Shown here one piece after another: positions 22,006 through 33,374 of a stretch of DNA of 64,000 nt (positions are counted from its first letter, which is position 1; every line of letters starts with the position of its first letter). Source of the DNA: Syncephalis fuscata (taxonomy: Eukaryota; Zoopagomycota; Zoopagomycetes; Zoopagales; Piptocephalidaceae); assembly GCA_025786725.1 (NCBI GenBank), contig JAHLTZ010000009.1, forward strand, positions 186,001 to 250,000, read 5' to 3'. Both the position numbers and the translations under genes were made by a program. The notes under the pieces were generated by a model. It saw nothing but the letters and a program-made list of their open reading frames with translations. It made no database searches and was not told the DNA's origin.

Positions 22006-23480
22006 CATTTACAAACCAACTATAAAATAAATGATTGAGTTGTACTAGATTCCAATTTATCAACTCATAGCTTTTCTACAACTTCATCGATACAATTTAC
22101 ATTTATTAAATTACTCTGCTGCGCAGTTATTCAAATCGCCGGTCGATTCAACAACACGAAACTCCACTACTGTCAAAATGGTTAAAATCGACATGTTCAC
22201 TATTGCAGCTGGCTGCATCTTGGCCCTTGCATCTTTCACGCCACTCACGGATGCTACCCCTATTGGCTTTGACCGTAAGTTAATAGTAACTTATATTGCT
22301 TCCATAGTATTAACATGTAAACAAAGCATCTGCTCCAATTGGCGCAAACTTTCTAAATGTAAAGGAAAACACGCCAAAAACGCTTGGAATTGATACGCTT
22401 GTGATTACCAAGCTATTGCAATCAAACAAAGTACTGGTTGTGGGCAATGCTAATTTCCAAAATAAGCCGGCCTTCTTCAAGTGCTCTAAAGATCCTATAG
22501 CAATGGTTAACGAGAAAAAGGCATTCGATGTACGTAGAATATTTATGCTTGTAGTCATTGATTGACATTGTCGTTATAGCTACTCAAACAGGCCAAAACT
22601 CGTTTAAAGGCGAAAAAGCAGCTGGTGGCCAGTTTATTACTCAGCCACTACACGCATTCACCAGCAATGGCGGCTACTGCACAATATACACTTATGGCGG
22701 TAGCACTACGCTGAGAGACGTGCTTAGTCAAGCTAGCTGGGCAGACAAGGCCAAGTATTTGCCTGTGATTGCCACTCAGATGCTCCAAGGTTTGGCTTAT
22801 ATGCACCGTGCTGGTGTGGCCCACAATGACATTAAGCCAGACAGTAAGCCAGCTTAAATGTCGATATTCAGCTTGTTAACAGTTTGCCATTGATTGTTAG
22901 ATGTGCTTGTCCAGGTTTCTGGTGCCAATGTCATGACCACACTAATTGATTATGACTTGGGACTAGACATCCGAGTCCCTATTATTCAAGTCAATAAGCC
23001 AGTTGTCATTAAGGGTATGACCATGGGATTCAGAGCTCCAGAAGCTCAGATTCCAGATACTATGGTTGATGCCAGTAAAAGCGACTCATGGAGTGTTGGT
23101 GCCACCATTTACAATATACTGACAGGACTGACTCTTGGCTACGATTATGAGAAACAGCGTGCCATATGGGTCAGCTTTATGCTGGCAGCCGGCTCTCCAT
23201 CTGCCAACCGCGCTCCATCTGCTGCACCAGCAAAGAATATGCCGGTCTTCCCAACCAGTCCAAATGGCCAGCTTGAAATGGCACTGTTACACCGCTATCT
23301 ATCATGGACACGCTGTTGACCAAAGATCCTAAAATGCGTCCAACTCCTCAAGCGCTACTTGAAAATCAGACTAAAGCCGGCAACATGGTAACATGGTGCG
23401 CTGCTGTGCTCAATAAGCTTCGCGGTGTTCAGCAGCCTGTTTTCAACCCTGTATCTCAAAGAAAAGCATAAATACACATA
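22006..23480 (+). repeat. Segmental duplication, copy B (kinase-like gene unit)
   Basis: Direct near-identical repeat of 16,871-18,346, offset about 5,135 nt. The flank at 21,565-22,005 has only weak similarity to the flank of copy A, so the sharp rise in identity at the gene suggests recent duplication or gene conversion limited to the gene. Confidence 0.9.
22178..23471 (+). pseudogene. Secretory protein kinase-like protein, copy B (two frameshifts)
   Basis: Same signal peptide, exon structure and kinase motifs as copy A (AHNDIKPDN, IDYDLG, RAPEAQIPD). Relative to A it lacks a G near 22,599 (CCAAAACTCG against CCAAAGACTCG) and an A near 23,285 (GCACTGTT against GCACTAGTT); both shift the frame. 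It keeps the G missing in copy A near the end, so its C-terminus stays open to a TAA at 23,469-23,471 (ending NPVSQRKA). Thus neither copy is intact, and the lesions differ. It may be a pseudogene or a functional gene with consensus errors. Confidence 0.7.
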
Positions 23481-23564
23481 GATAACACTTAATAAAGCTT
23501 TAATAAATATTTAGTAAACACGTTTAATAGTATATATTAAATAGATAGAATATAGTGATGGTTA

Positions 23565-24519
23565 TTATAATTTGTTACACAAAAGTCTAACTGGAAGTAC
23601 TCCAGAGTTTTGTTGCTGATAATGGTTAAGGCTATGGGCATTTAATTTTTCTACAATATTAAATAGGTGCTCCTTTGTATTGTAGTAGTGGTCAACACGA
23701 ATACAATGGATATGTTTATATTTGGTTGCGTAGGCTGCGGCTAGTGCAGCCATATGGGGCTTATTTCGCGTGCCAGCCGTTTATGGCAAATAGCCGGCTG
23801 GCTTAAATGCACAATAGCGGACACAATACTGCTGAAACTGGGCGAATAGTTAAAATCTAAACATTGTAAAGTTTTGAATTTGCTTTGCCACTTTTGACGT
23901 AGTCGTACATGGCCCGGACAACTCCATCACCATTGTAAGCGACATTGGTATAATTCCACGTGCTTTCGTAATATGAATAACGGTTATTTCCCCATGTGGG
24001 TTGAGTGCTTGATGGAAAAGAGTACAATTGTTGACCAAAAAACACAATCCCAAATACAGCGACGCATTCAATTAGATATATTTTTGCACAAGCTTGGTAG
24101 CTCAATGGTACATATGCTAACGGGCTTCGCACACACATCATCCCAGAATTCGCAAGCATTTGAAAATTTGGTGCGCACTGAGTTCCGCTTTGTGAAATAC
24201 CACCAAGAGTTGATGGCTGTTTTGAAATGCATTTGCGGCTGGTTTCGATGCACACCTTCTCAAAGCTGCCCTTACACATTTTTTTGCCTTTTAAACAGAC
24301 TTGTTTGGCTTTCTTGCATTTGCTAATGCCAGAACAATCTGGAGTCAAGTTATAAGCGACAGAATTATGTGTCGCAGCAAATGTGTATCTACCATATGGA
24401 AGTTTGCAATAGTTTACTGATCCACTGCATTTGACAAAAGACTTTCTTGCTAATACCAGATTGGAGCAAGAAGCAATTAAAGCAATTACTAACGTTGCTG
24501 ATAATAAAAAACAAACCAT
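23565..24519 (-). pseudogene. Secreted PI-PLC-like (PLC-X) protein, apparently broken
   Basis: Starts with a signal peptide (VCFLLSATLVIALIASC). Next comes NYCKLPYGRYTFAATHNSVA, where THNS matches the first catalytic-histidine motif of PLC-like phosphodiesterases. A Cys-rich stretch (CKKAKQVCLKGKKMCKG) follows. Then come QLYSFPSSTQPTWG and YSYYESTWNYTN, like the mid-domain of the family, but the part between them and the second catalytic His are not visible. After a stop at 23,857 another frame (23,565-23,753) has HCIRVDHYYNTKEHLFNIVEK, like the family's C-terminal strand and helix. So this is one gene with internal loss and at least one frame break. The family call is tentative. If active it would hydrolyse phosphoinositide-like substrates outside the cell. 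Confidence 0.45.
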
Positions 24520-25650
24520 AAGTTAAATAAAAAGATAAGCAAAAGTATTGTAGCAAAATGGTGCGCATAAAAGCACCAAGTGTAAAGCACTGATTTATAA
24601 ATATCAAAAAGACGTTAATTTTATAAGAATGAAGGAGTAGCAATTGAATAATGTAAATGCTGTTATTTTTGAATAAAACAGAACAATGCACTCGCTTAAA
24701 TATGTAATGCCCCAGTAAATAAGTCTTTAACAATTAAACAATTCTTTGTTTGTCTCCACTAAAGCCAATTAGGCAATCATTCATACCAATTCTACTTCGT
24801 CATCCACATGTAGATCAACTGATACTATCCCTATTTTGAATACGCATTGTAATAGCTTATTATTTATTGCTGGTAGTTATTCACAATCGGAGTTTATTAA
24901 AGGTTCTCCGTATCAGTTATATTTATCTATTAGCTATCATCTATGCTGTTTCAAATGCACATCGATACAACAGTTGTGGTAATTATAATTTGGTTTAAAA
25001 ATACCAACGATCTACTTTGCTTTTTTCTAATGTAAGTACTACATTTAATTTTTGGTATACGCTTTATTATCTATTTACCTGTATGAATCTTAAAAATATT
25101 TACTGCATTAATATTGTAAAAAGCAGCAACTTAAATTTTAAACTCTACTTATTGAATAATTACTCTTATTTATCGGAATTTTTGTTATTTAAAACTTTAT
25201 ATTACATATTATTGCACTTATAGATTGTAGTAATTAATATAAATGTTTATACACAGTTAATTTAAAATAATAATGATAAAGTATTTACATAATTACAAGA
25301 ACGATAATTATAGTGATAATTATTAGATATACAAATGCTTGAGTTATTATCTTTATAATTGACTAAAGTAATTAATTCGAAATGATGCAAATATTTGATT
25401 CAAATATAAATTATTAATTGCTTTTAAAATAAACGTGTGCAATGTAAACATATAATTAATATTATTAATAATGCTGTAAATAGTAAAAATAAAACTAATA
25501 ACATTCTAAATAAAAATTCACAATATATTGTTTGTTATTAATAAAACTAGCCAAGTTCTTTAACTTATATTTTTACGTACTTTTATATGTATATCATTTT
25601 TATTGTGTTTCTATAGTATTGTTATAATTTACTTAGGTTTATTCAACTTG
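24520..25650. other. AT-rich intergenic sequence
   Basis: Over 1.1 kb of very AT-rich sequence. The short open frames (24,389-24,733 minus; 25,017-25,223 plus) are Phe/Leu/Tyr-rich and compositional. No gene was recognised. Confidence 0.4.
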
Positions 25651-26231
25651 CTATCTAAAAAATAGTTTAAAATTTTGCCAATAAAAAAACTCGCTTTTGA
25701 GACATGTGTAAGCGAATGCCATCATTATTAGCCATGTAAAGAAAGATGAATAAATGCTTATAATAGCCATATAGTCACGATTCCAGAATTTGCAACAATT
25801 TTCACACTTGAGCACAGAGTTAATATTTGATCCAGTATATTTTGAGCATGCTCTAAAGTTTTTGTTCTGCATATTGAGTAAACTTGAAGTCAAATATTTT
25901 TCGCTTTTAGCAATGGCTATTCTTTCTCTTTCTGAGGTTTGTTGTTTTGCCAAGAATAATTCAGGTTTTCCTTAGACTCTAGTACACTGAATTTCTCAAG
26001 CCACTCTTGCATACATGAATTATTGTCTTTGTTTCACATACGCTGGGTATACGTTTATTCAGACAAACTTTTAAATTTGGCAACCAGCTATCTGAATCTA
26101 AAACAATAATTTCAATCTCATCCAGGCAATAATTTAGACCGGCAATGTAATGTGGTATCGAATTAACGACTATTGGCGTGTTATATTTCTCTTGTATTCA
26201 ATAAGATTTATAGCCATATTATATTGTTTTA
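25651..26231 (-). pseudogene. Unrecognised gene or remnant with one membrane segment
   Basis: I do not recognise this family. Three minus-strand open pieces follow one another: one beginning MAINLIEYKR near 26,220; one reading NTPIVVNSIPHYIAGLNYCL and EIEIIVLDSDSWLPNLKVC, in the neighbouring frame; and one at 25,651-25,953 with RERIAIAKSEKYLTSSLL, a four-Cys stretch (ACSKYTGSNINSVLKCENCC) and a hydrophobic segment (IISIYSSFFTWLIMMAFAY). The non-random composition (Cys, charged residues) against an AT-rich background suggests a real but broken or spliced gene, possibly a membrane-anchored surface protein. No start or splice plan could be fixed. Confidence 0.25.
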
Positions 26232-26240
26232 ACTGTTTAT

Positions 26241-26855
26241 GATACTGTCGAATTACACGATACTGAATATTATTGAAATACTGTCTAATAATCCAATAAA
26301 TTTACTGAATTATTATATTTACTGTTTTTTAACAAATTGGAGATGTTGGTGTAAGTCACTGAACCACATTACGTTTTTTGATCAAATCACAATATATGTT
26401 GTATGTAAACATGAAATTGTAGTACAGTGCATATCTAAAATCTAATAATTACCAAAACATACTTGACGTCAATACATTAAGTCATATCATAACAGTGAAA
26501 TTCATTGGATTTAACGACAGTAAATTGTCTTCCCCCTCCAGGGAAATAGAGCCATAACACGCTGCTTTAATTGAAATAAATAAGACAAGGCTGTTTAAAT
26601 ATAGGAACGTTGCACGCGTTTCCAAATTTAGATATTCCCTTCAAAGGCTGAGCGGCCCTTGAATTACGAATATCAACACAACTAAACGTAAATCTTTCTT
26701 TGTATTTTACATTCATACTTCATACTCTTGTCTTTTATTGCTTTATATACGCTTGCAACTAAGTGTAAGTAGTCTATTATATATAGATTTATGTAAAACA
26801 TTTGCCAACATTTGTACTGCATTTGTTATCTTTATAGATTTACAGTCAATATAAC
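26241..26855. other. Region upstream of the PSD2 gene
   Basis: About 600 nt with no supported gene. It probably contains the promoter and leader of the phosphatidylserine decarboxylase gene; a possible leader intron would end at the TATAG just before 26,839. Confidence 0.4.
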
Positions 26856-29800
26856 ATGAGCTTTTTATTTCAAGTACCAAGTTTTAAAATACGAGTGCGA
26901 GCTATCGACGGGCGGGATTTAGCTGCAAAAGATCGTAATGGATTGTCAGATCCATTTTTAAAATTTAAACTAGGCGATCAAAAGCACTCTACGCAAGTTT
27001 GTTCGGAAACATTATCGCCCACTTGGGATGATCAATTTGATTTGGTATTGCCGCTTAACAAACCACCTACCCACTTGATTGTTGTTTGTTGGGATAAGGA
27101 TCGCTTTGGACGGGATTTTATGGGCGAGATCAAAGTGCCGGTTGCTGATTTATTTATGCGCAATGGCCGTCCACGACTTTTTGATAACAATGGCCCACAA
27201 TGGTATAAATTGGAGACACGTGGAAAAGAAGTAGTCAGTGGGGAGATACAGTTGCATTGGGGATTCAAATGCAGCCAAAAAGACCTACGTCGTCATTTGG
27301 ATTGGTGTGTGCTGCTTGAAAATATATTTGGTCGGAAAGTAGCCACGGAAATGATTAAACGGCAAAAAGAAGACGATGCAGCAGCAAAAGCCAAGTTGGA
27401 GGCAAACTCTAAATCAGGAGAATTTGGCATTGCTAACTTGGGCGGCAGTATTGTGTCGCGTTTAACGGCCGAGGCGCTTCGTCGCAAAGAGCAAATGATG
27501 AAATTTACTGAGAAGTTGACGCAATCGCCTTCTTTTTCCAAGCCTGCTGACTCAGCAGATGATAAGACAACAGCAGATGATAAGACAACAACCGAAGAAA
27601 GCAAAAAGACAAAAAATACTAAGCCTGTAAGTCCAAGCAAAAACGCCTCTGCTTCTACTGCTTTTAAACCGGAAGAGGATAAGAAAGATAAGAAGATAAG
27701 AAGGATAAGAAAGAAGAAAAGAAACAAGATACTGTAGAAGCCGTTAAAGTATCTGATTCAAGCGAGGAAAATAAGACCAAGCCAGCCACTGCACCGGAAA
27801 AAAATAAGCCAGAAAATAATCCAATAGATGCTAAACCTGAAGCAGCATTGGCCACAAATATCTATGGTGCTGCAGATCATCATGGCTATTTGGAACAGTA
27901 TCAGCATGTTAACGTTGACAAAATAACTATGCCAATACCACAAATTGATGGAGTAGACACTGGCTATCCACAACACTCATATGCACATGCTGAATTCCAT
28001 ACAACCACCACCAACATGTCTTTATCAGAAGGAAATGCATCAATGGTAATGCCAGAGGCCGAAATACCTAATTTTACAGCCGAAGAGCGTAAACAAATCC
28101 TTACGATGCCCGAGCCATACATGTATTACTCTGCTGCTGCTGATATTAAACCACTCATTGTAATTGCACAGGAGGCAGCACATGTCACAGAGGCAAACCA
28201 ACCGGCTGGAACGACCGCAAATGAAATGGTTATTTCTGCGGTCAGTGCAGCAGCTAAGGCAGCAGCTGACAATCCGTCCAGTAAAGCTCGTATGATTCGT
28301 GTTGATTCGGATGATGAAGATGAGCCATCTAATAATGACAATATTAAAACCGCCTACACTGCAGGTACTACTCCATCACGTAGTATGTCTTTACCAATTC
28401 AGTCATCAGAGTTGCTGGGCGTTGTATTTGTCGATATAGTTTCAGCAAGGATCTGCCGCCGTTGAAGAACTTTCTTCATACCGGGTTTGATATGGATCCG
28501 TTTACGATTGTTACCTTTGGTCGTAACACATTCCGTACTCAGTCTATTCGCCACACATTAAATCCCATTTGGAACGAACGTCTTTATTTCCACGTAGCTC
28601 GCCATGAGCTATCCTATCCTATCAGTTTTACAATTATGGATAAAGATAAGTTTAGTAATAATGATCGGGTGGCAACAGCATCCTTGCCCATTATGGAATT
28701 ATTATCCGGATCAAATCTAGATGTTGATGACGGCTCTAGCAGCAGTGCCGACATCATGATTCCAGGTGACATGGCCACACCACAGGAACACACCTTAACA
28801 ATGCTGCCGGCTAAGGATAGCGGCTGGGATGGACATTGTACTATTACATTTAAAGTACGATTTATTAGACATCAACACTACGTCGTCGCTTCTGGCACTC
28901 TTTGACTGAGCAATATGACTCAGACGGTAATCAGCGTATGAACCGTGTGGAGCTGATGACCATGCTCGACAGTCTGGGCAGTACACTGGCTGAATCAACA
29001 TTGATGGCTTCTTCCGTCGGTTTAACAAAGATCCTGAGAAAGGTGATGAATTGGAGTTTGATGAACTATCTATTTGTTTAGAACAACATTTACAGACACA
29101 GCATGGTCCACATCCATTGGAATTATCCGCTTCTCCTGAGTCTGCTTTGAGTAGCGGCGATGGATTGGCTGCTCCTGAAGCTGCGGGACGTAAACGTATA
29201 TTTTCTTTCAGCAAAGAAGTTGACAATAGCTCAAAAGAAGAGGTGGCCGAGTCTGGCGAACAGGTCATTCGTATTCGAGAGTGTCCCATTTGCCGTAAGC
29301 CAGATTTACTGGGCAAGGACGACACAAGTATTTTGACACATGTGGCTATTTGCACACTTAACGATCCAAAGAAGGTAGATCGGTTTATGATGGGTAATTT
29401 TGTCACAGAAGCACAGGCACAACGACGCTGGTTCAATAAGTTGGCTGCATTTGTCAGTTATGGCAGCTACAGTATTGGCAAGAACAATGCCAACATTATT
29501 GTATTGGATCGAGCGACTGGCCAGCTAATTGAAGAAAAAATGCCAACTTATATTCGAATGGGCATTCGTATGTTGTATCAGAGTATTGGCTCAAAGACAA
29601 CAGTAGAATCGAAATCAATTAAGAATTTATTTTTATCATTATCGATTAAACAAGGCAAGAAGTTTACAGATCCAAATTCGGTACGGGACATTGCGCCGTT
29701 TATTGAATTCCATCAGCTGAATGTAGATGAAATTGCCGATCCACTTGATTCGTTTGCCAACTTTAATGAGTTCTTCTATCGTAAGCTCAAGCCATATGCT

Positions 29801-30521
29801 CGTCCTATTGCTGCCCGCAACGATCCATTGATGGCAGTATCGCCGGCTGATGCACGCATTCTCTGTTTCCCCACCATAACTCAAGCGACTGAGCTGTGGA
29901 TCAAAGGCGACCTATTCACAGTGCCTCGTTTGCTCGATGACCCAGATCTGGCCGCTTTATACGAAGGAGGTACGTTGTGTATTTTCCGCTTGGCTCCGCA
30001 GGATTACCATCGCTTCCATATTCCGGTCGATGGCGTATTTTCTGCGCCAAAGCCCATTGATGGCGCCTACTACACAGTCAATCCAATGGCCATTCGATCG
30101 TCACTTGATGTCTATGGCGAAAACAAACGCATTGTTAGTGTATTGGAAAGCGAGAAATTTGGACGTGTTACTTATGTCTGCATTGGCGCGATGTTGGTAA
30201 GTAATTAGATATACTAAGAGAGAAACATGATTAACATTGTTATTGTTACGTTTCTAGGTTGGTTCCATTGTACTGACTAGTGAGCCTGGTAAAAAATACA
30301 TGCATGGCGATGAACATGGCTACTTTGCCTTTGGTGGCAGTACCATTGTTATGCTGTTTGAACCAAACAAAATTAAGCTTGATGCAGATTTATTGGAGAA
30401 TGCCAGTAAACCGCTGGAGACTTTGGTACGTAATTTGTGTCGGCATTGATACAGTTGTTAATTATTTGTTTATTTATAGGTAAAAATGGGCGAATCCATT
30501 GGCAAAGCTGTACAAGGATAA
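26856..30521 (+). CDS. PSD2: C2-domain phosphatidylserine decarboxylase (PSD2 type)
   Basis: Converts phosphatidylserine to phosphatidylethanolamine at Golgi/endosome membranes. The N-terminal C2 domain reads IRVRAIDGRDLAAKDRNGLS, then SDPFLKFKLG and WDDQFDLVL (residues about 10-130). A long Lys/Glu/Ala-rich linker follows. A second C2 reads LLGVVFVDIVSA, FTIVTFGRNTFRTQS and NPIWNERLYFHV. An EF-hand-like stretch has EQYDSDGNQRMNRVELMTML. The catalytic part includes FVSYGSYSIGKNNANIIVLD, YHRFHIPVDGVFSAPKPIDG, YYTVNPMAIR and the autocleavage GGST in FAFGGSTIVMLFEPN. The frame is broken at about 27,695, 28,450, 28,876 and 29,000, each time as if one base (often A) were missing; the protein match continues across each. 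Two introns near the 3' end are GT-AG. The pattern favours consensus error. Confidence 0.85.
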
Positions 30522-30892
30522 AATGCCTAATTAACAACAGCTGGTATAATTCACCTAGTTGCTTACAAGATGCTTTATTATTTTAATAAATTTAGTGATT
30601 GAAATAAAACAAAAAGCAGAATAATACTGATTACTACTAATGGCTGTTATTTGTAGTTAGCATATGTTGTTTATGAAGTTAAACAGTGTGCTAATGACAC
30701 AAATACTCGATTACACAACAATCGATCTCACAACTGAGTAATCTTAGCAGCATTCCCAAATACAGCAATGATACCAACTCTTACTCTTTCTGTTTTGTTT
30801 ATCAATAAAACTACAGCTACGCAGTTATTTTAACAATAATATAAGTTATTTATTTATTTTATTATTACGCTAATAATAAATTATAAATAGCC
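30522..30892. other. Spacer after PSD2
   Basis: AT-rich 370 nt with no gene seen. The duplicated methyltransferase 5' flank begins at its end. Confidence 0.4.
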
Positions 30893-31520
30893 ATATATGT
30901 ATTCTTATTGAACGCATGCTGCACATGTGCTACGAATACAGTGGTGACGTATGCCTTTATATCTTAAACATGTGGGCCTCTTTGTGTATACACTGAAAAA
31001 GTAAAAATTTAGTGGGGCCACACCAGAGCCATCATTATCAAGTGCTGTTTAACGCTGAAGAAATGACGTATACCTTTAAGGCCTATGGCCAATTAAAATT
31101 CTAGCTTTAACTTACAACAGTATATCCATTTTACTACATATTCTTTTATCATATAGTGAACATTATTAAACTGCTGTCAACTTGGCACTACTTTTACTAT
31201 TTATAAACCCACTTGTTCATATGATTAATAACACATTCGCACTTTTTGCAATCAACTTTCAAAACATTCTCACTGTGCATAGTGACTTCTATAAGCCGTT
31301 AAAAAGGCTGGGCAAAAAGATGCTCTTAAGGCCTTTGTGCCATTCTAGCATTCCACATGGTAGCACTGCTTAATTAACAATACATATGGTAATTATACAA
31401 GTTGATGACGCATTCGTGATACTGTATTGCTCTATATAATTGCCCAATTTATTTAGTTATTTGCAAGTGCACATCGTTTTTATTCACAGTCGTAAATTTA
31501 GTAAACACCTTGTTATCGAT
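30893..31520 (+). repeat. 5' flank of methyltransferase copy 2 (repeat arm)
   Basis: Inverted match of 19,899-20,535. Its part from 31,021 is a direct match of 61,966-62,465, with few differences. It contains a stretch around 31,182-31,373 that is open by chance in all copies. Confidence 0.85.
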
Positions 31521-32560
31521 ATGGAACATTCACAAAACACTACATCCGGTCAACACAAGCAGAAGACCGTCTTTAGTATATGAAGCAGGCCGGCGTTTTC
31601 ATGGCGAAAAAATGCACCTTATCCGCTGCTAACGATCGAGTGAAATAATAGGTAAGCATTTGTGTATAAGGCAATATAACACCTAGTAAATAGCCACTAT
31701 TCCATGAATATTTAGGCTAAATACACAGCATCCTGTATTTAAAAAACTACTTAATGGCAACTACATGAGTAAGCTAAATAATCCAAAAAGAATTTTGGAC
31801 GTTGGCAGTGGTACTGGTATATGGGCAGTGGTAAGTAGTTGCGTTTGCTACAGTACTCAGAAATGATTAACGTTAAACAGGAAATGGCAGAGGAATTTCC
31901 GCAATCTGAAATAAATTGCATTGATATATCTCCAGAACTGTCGACGACCAAGCTTCCCAGCAATGTCAAGTTTGAAACCATGAATGCTCTCGAAGGTAAG
32001 ATTAATAATTATTGACATCACAGAATCAAATTAATCATCCAAATAATACTAGGTATCAAGTATGAAGACAATACGTTTGACTATGTCCATATGCGGCTAT
32101 TATGCGTAGCAGTGACAGAAGACTATTGGCCTTTATATATGAAGGATCTGGCACGTGTTTGCTCCCCCGCGGTAGCATTGAGTTCTTTGAAACCGACGCC
32201 CAATTGAAGAATGCTGGGCCATTGGGCCAAGAGGTCAATTCCTGGTTTACTGCTGTGTGCCGTAGCCGTAATGTCAACATGGATAAAGCCTGGCAAATAC
32301 CACAGATGATGCAAGAGGCCGGTCTACAAGTGGAAGTTGAGCACTTTATCGAAATTCCTATTGGAGAATGGTGTGACCAAGTAGGTCGTCATGGCTGGAC
32401 TGATTATTACAACCTGATCAGTCCACTGTGCGCTAAAATTATGTCTACATGCAATGTTACAAAAGAAAGATTCGACTATGTTCTCGCAAATTTGCACGAA
32501 GAGAATGTCGCTCATCGTGTTTATCGGAAAATGGGTATATTTGTCGGTCGCAAACCATAA
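31521..32560 (+). pseudogene. LaeA-like SAM methyltransferase, copy 2 (frameshifted)
   Basis: Four-exon copy of the family. Exon 1 starts MEHSQNTTSGQ but soon shifts frame and meets TGA, while YEAGRRFHG is still readable one frame over. Exon 2 has RILDVGSGTGIWAV (motif I). Exon 3 has EMAEEFPQSEINCIDISPEL. The last exon starts MRLLCVAVTEDYW, shifts near 32,160, and is then intact to the end: GSIEFFETDAQLKNAGPLGQ, IPQMMQEAGLQVEVEHF, PIGEWCDQVGRHGW and GIFVGRKP. Nearly identical to copy 5 at 62,466. Read errors cannot be excluded, but several independent breaks argue for a pseudogene. Confidence 0.75.
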
Positions 32561-33374
32561 AGAATAAATAGCGTTAGCGTTAGTCATGCCTATAATTGAA
32601 TTTGTTTTGTTAAACATGATTATAGTGTTATCTTTATAATTATATTCAAGTTGTCTAATTATATCGATTGTTATCAACTGATGTCCAAATAATAATACCA
32701 ATAGTTTATCTGGTTCATTAATTTGTTTATTTTATTACTGTTATTATACAATTATTAAATAATTCATCAAATCAACTATTTAATGTGGTTTAAATCAGAT
32801 AACTACGCTTGGTATTGTTCGTATAATTGAACTACATATTCATTCTATTAAACATAATAATAAGTAGTGAGTAGCATCAAGCATCAAAATAATTACCATC
32901 ACCATTACCTTGTACACGTTTATCCAATCCTATGTTATTTATATTTTATTAGATACACTTCATTAATAAAGGTTGATTATTATTGCTGCTATATTTTTGT
33001 ATATCGCATTCAAGCTGAGACAAAGTTATAAAAGTCTATTAAAATAAAGCTAAAAGATTCAATTATCCATTCCATTAGTAACATATCCATATTTTTCCGT
33101 AACCAGCTTTTAGATTCTTCCCATGATATGTTATGATTTTCATATGTCAATAAAAATGTTGGGAAAATATATGCGCTTTAAGGCCTTAGCAGTATTTCTG
33201 GTATTTCCAGCATGGTAACATTCTGACTCAACGCTGTATATAGTAATCGTACAAGTCGATAATGCATCTCGTGATATTGTATTGTCCATACAATTACCCA
33301 ATTTATTTAGTTCTTTTGAGTACACACCGTTTTTATTCACAGCCATAAATTTCGTAATATATTTTGTTAGCAAT
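32561..33374. other. Spacer between methyltransferase copies 2 and 3
   Basis: 814 nt, AT-rich. 32,601-32,760 is a diverged direct repeat of 61,343-61,500, which lies in the same place after copy 4. Fragments near 32,880 (ATTACCATCACCATTACC) recur near 59,240 and 61,610. From about 33,170 it resembles the 5' flanks of the other copies (TTAAGGCCTT and the leader around CCAATTTATTTAGTT). Confidence 0.6.

Noticed and set aside
27690-29010. Programmed ribosomal frameshifting in PSD2
   Set aside because: Four sites in one gene with no shared slippery heptamer or evident pairing downstream; deletion error is simpler.
31182-31373. 63-codon frame in the methyltransferase 5' flank
   Set aside because: Not kept in frame in the other copies of the same flank; it is part of the repeat, not a gene.
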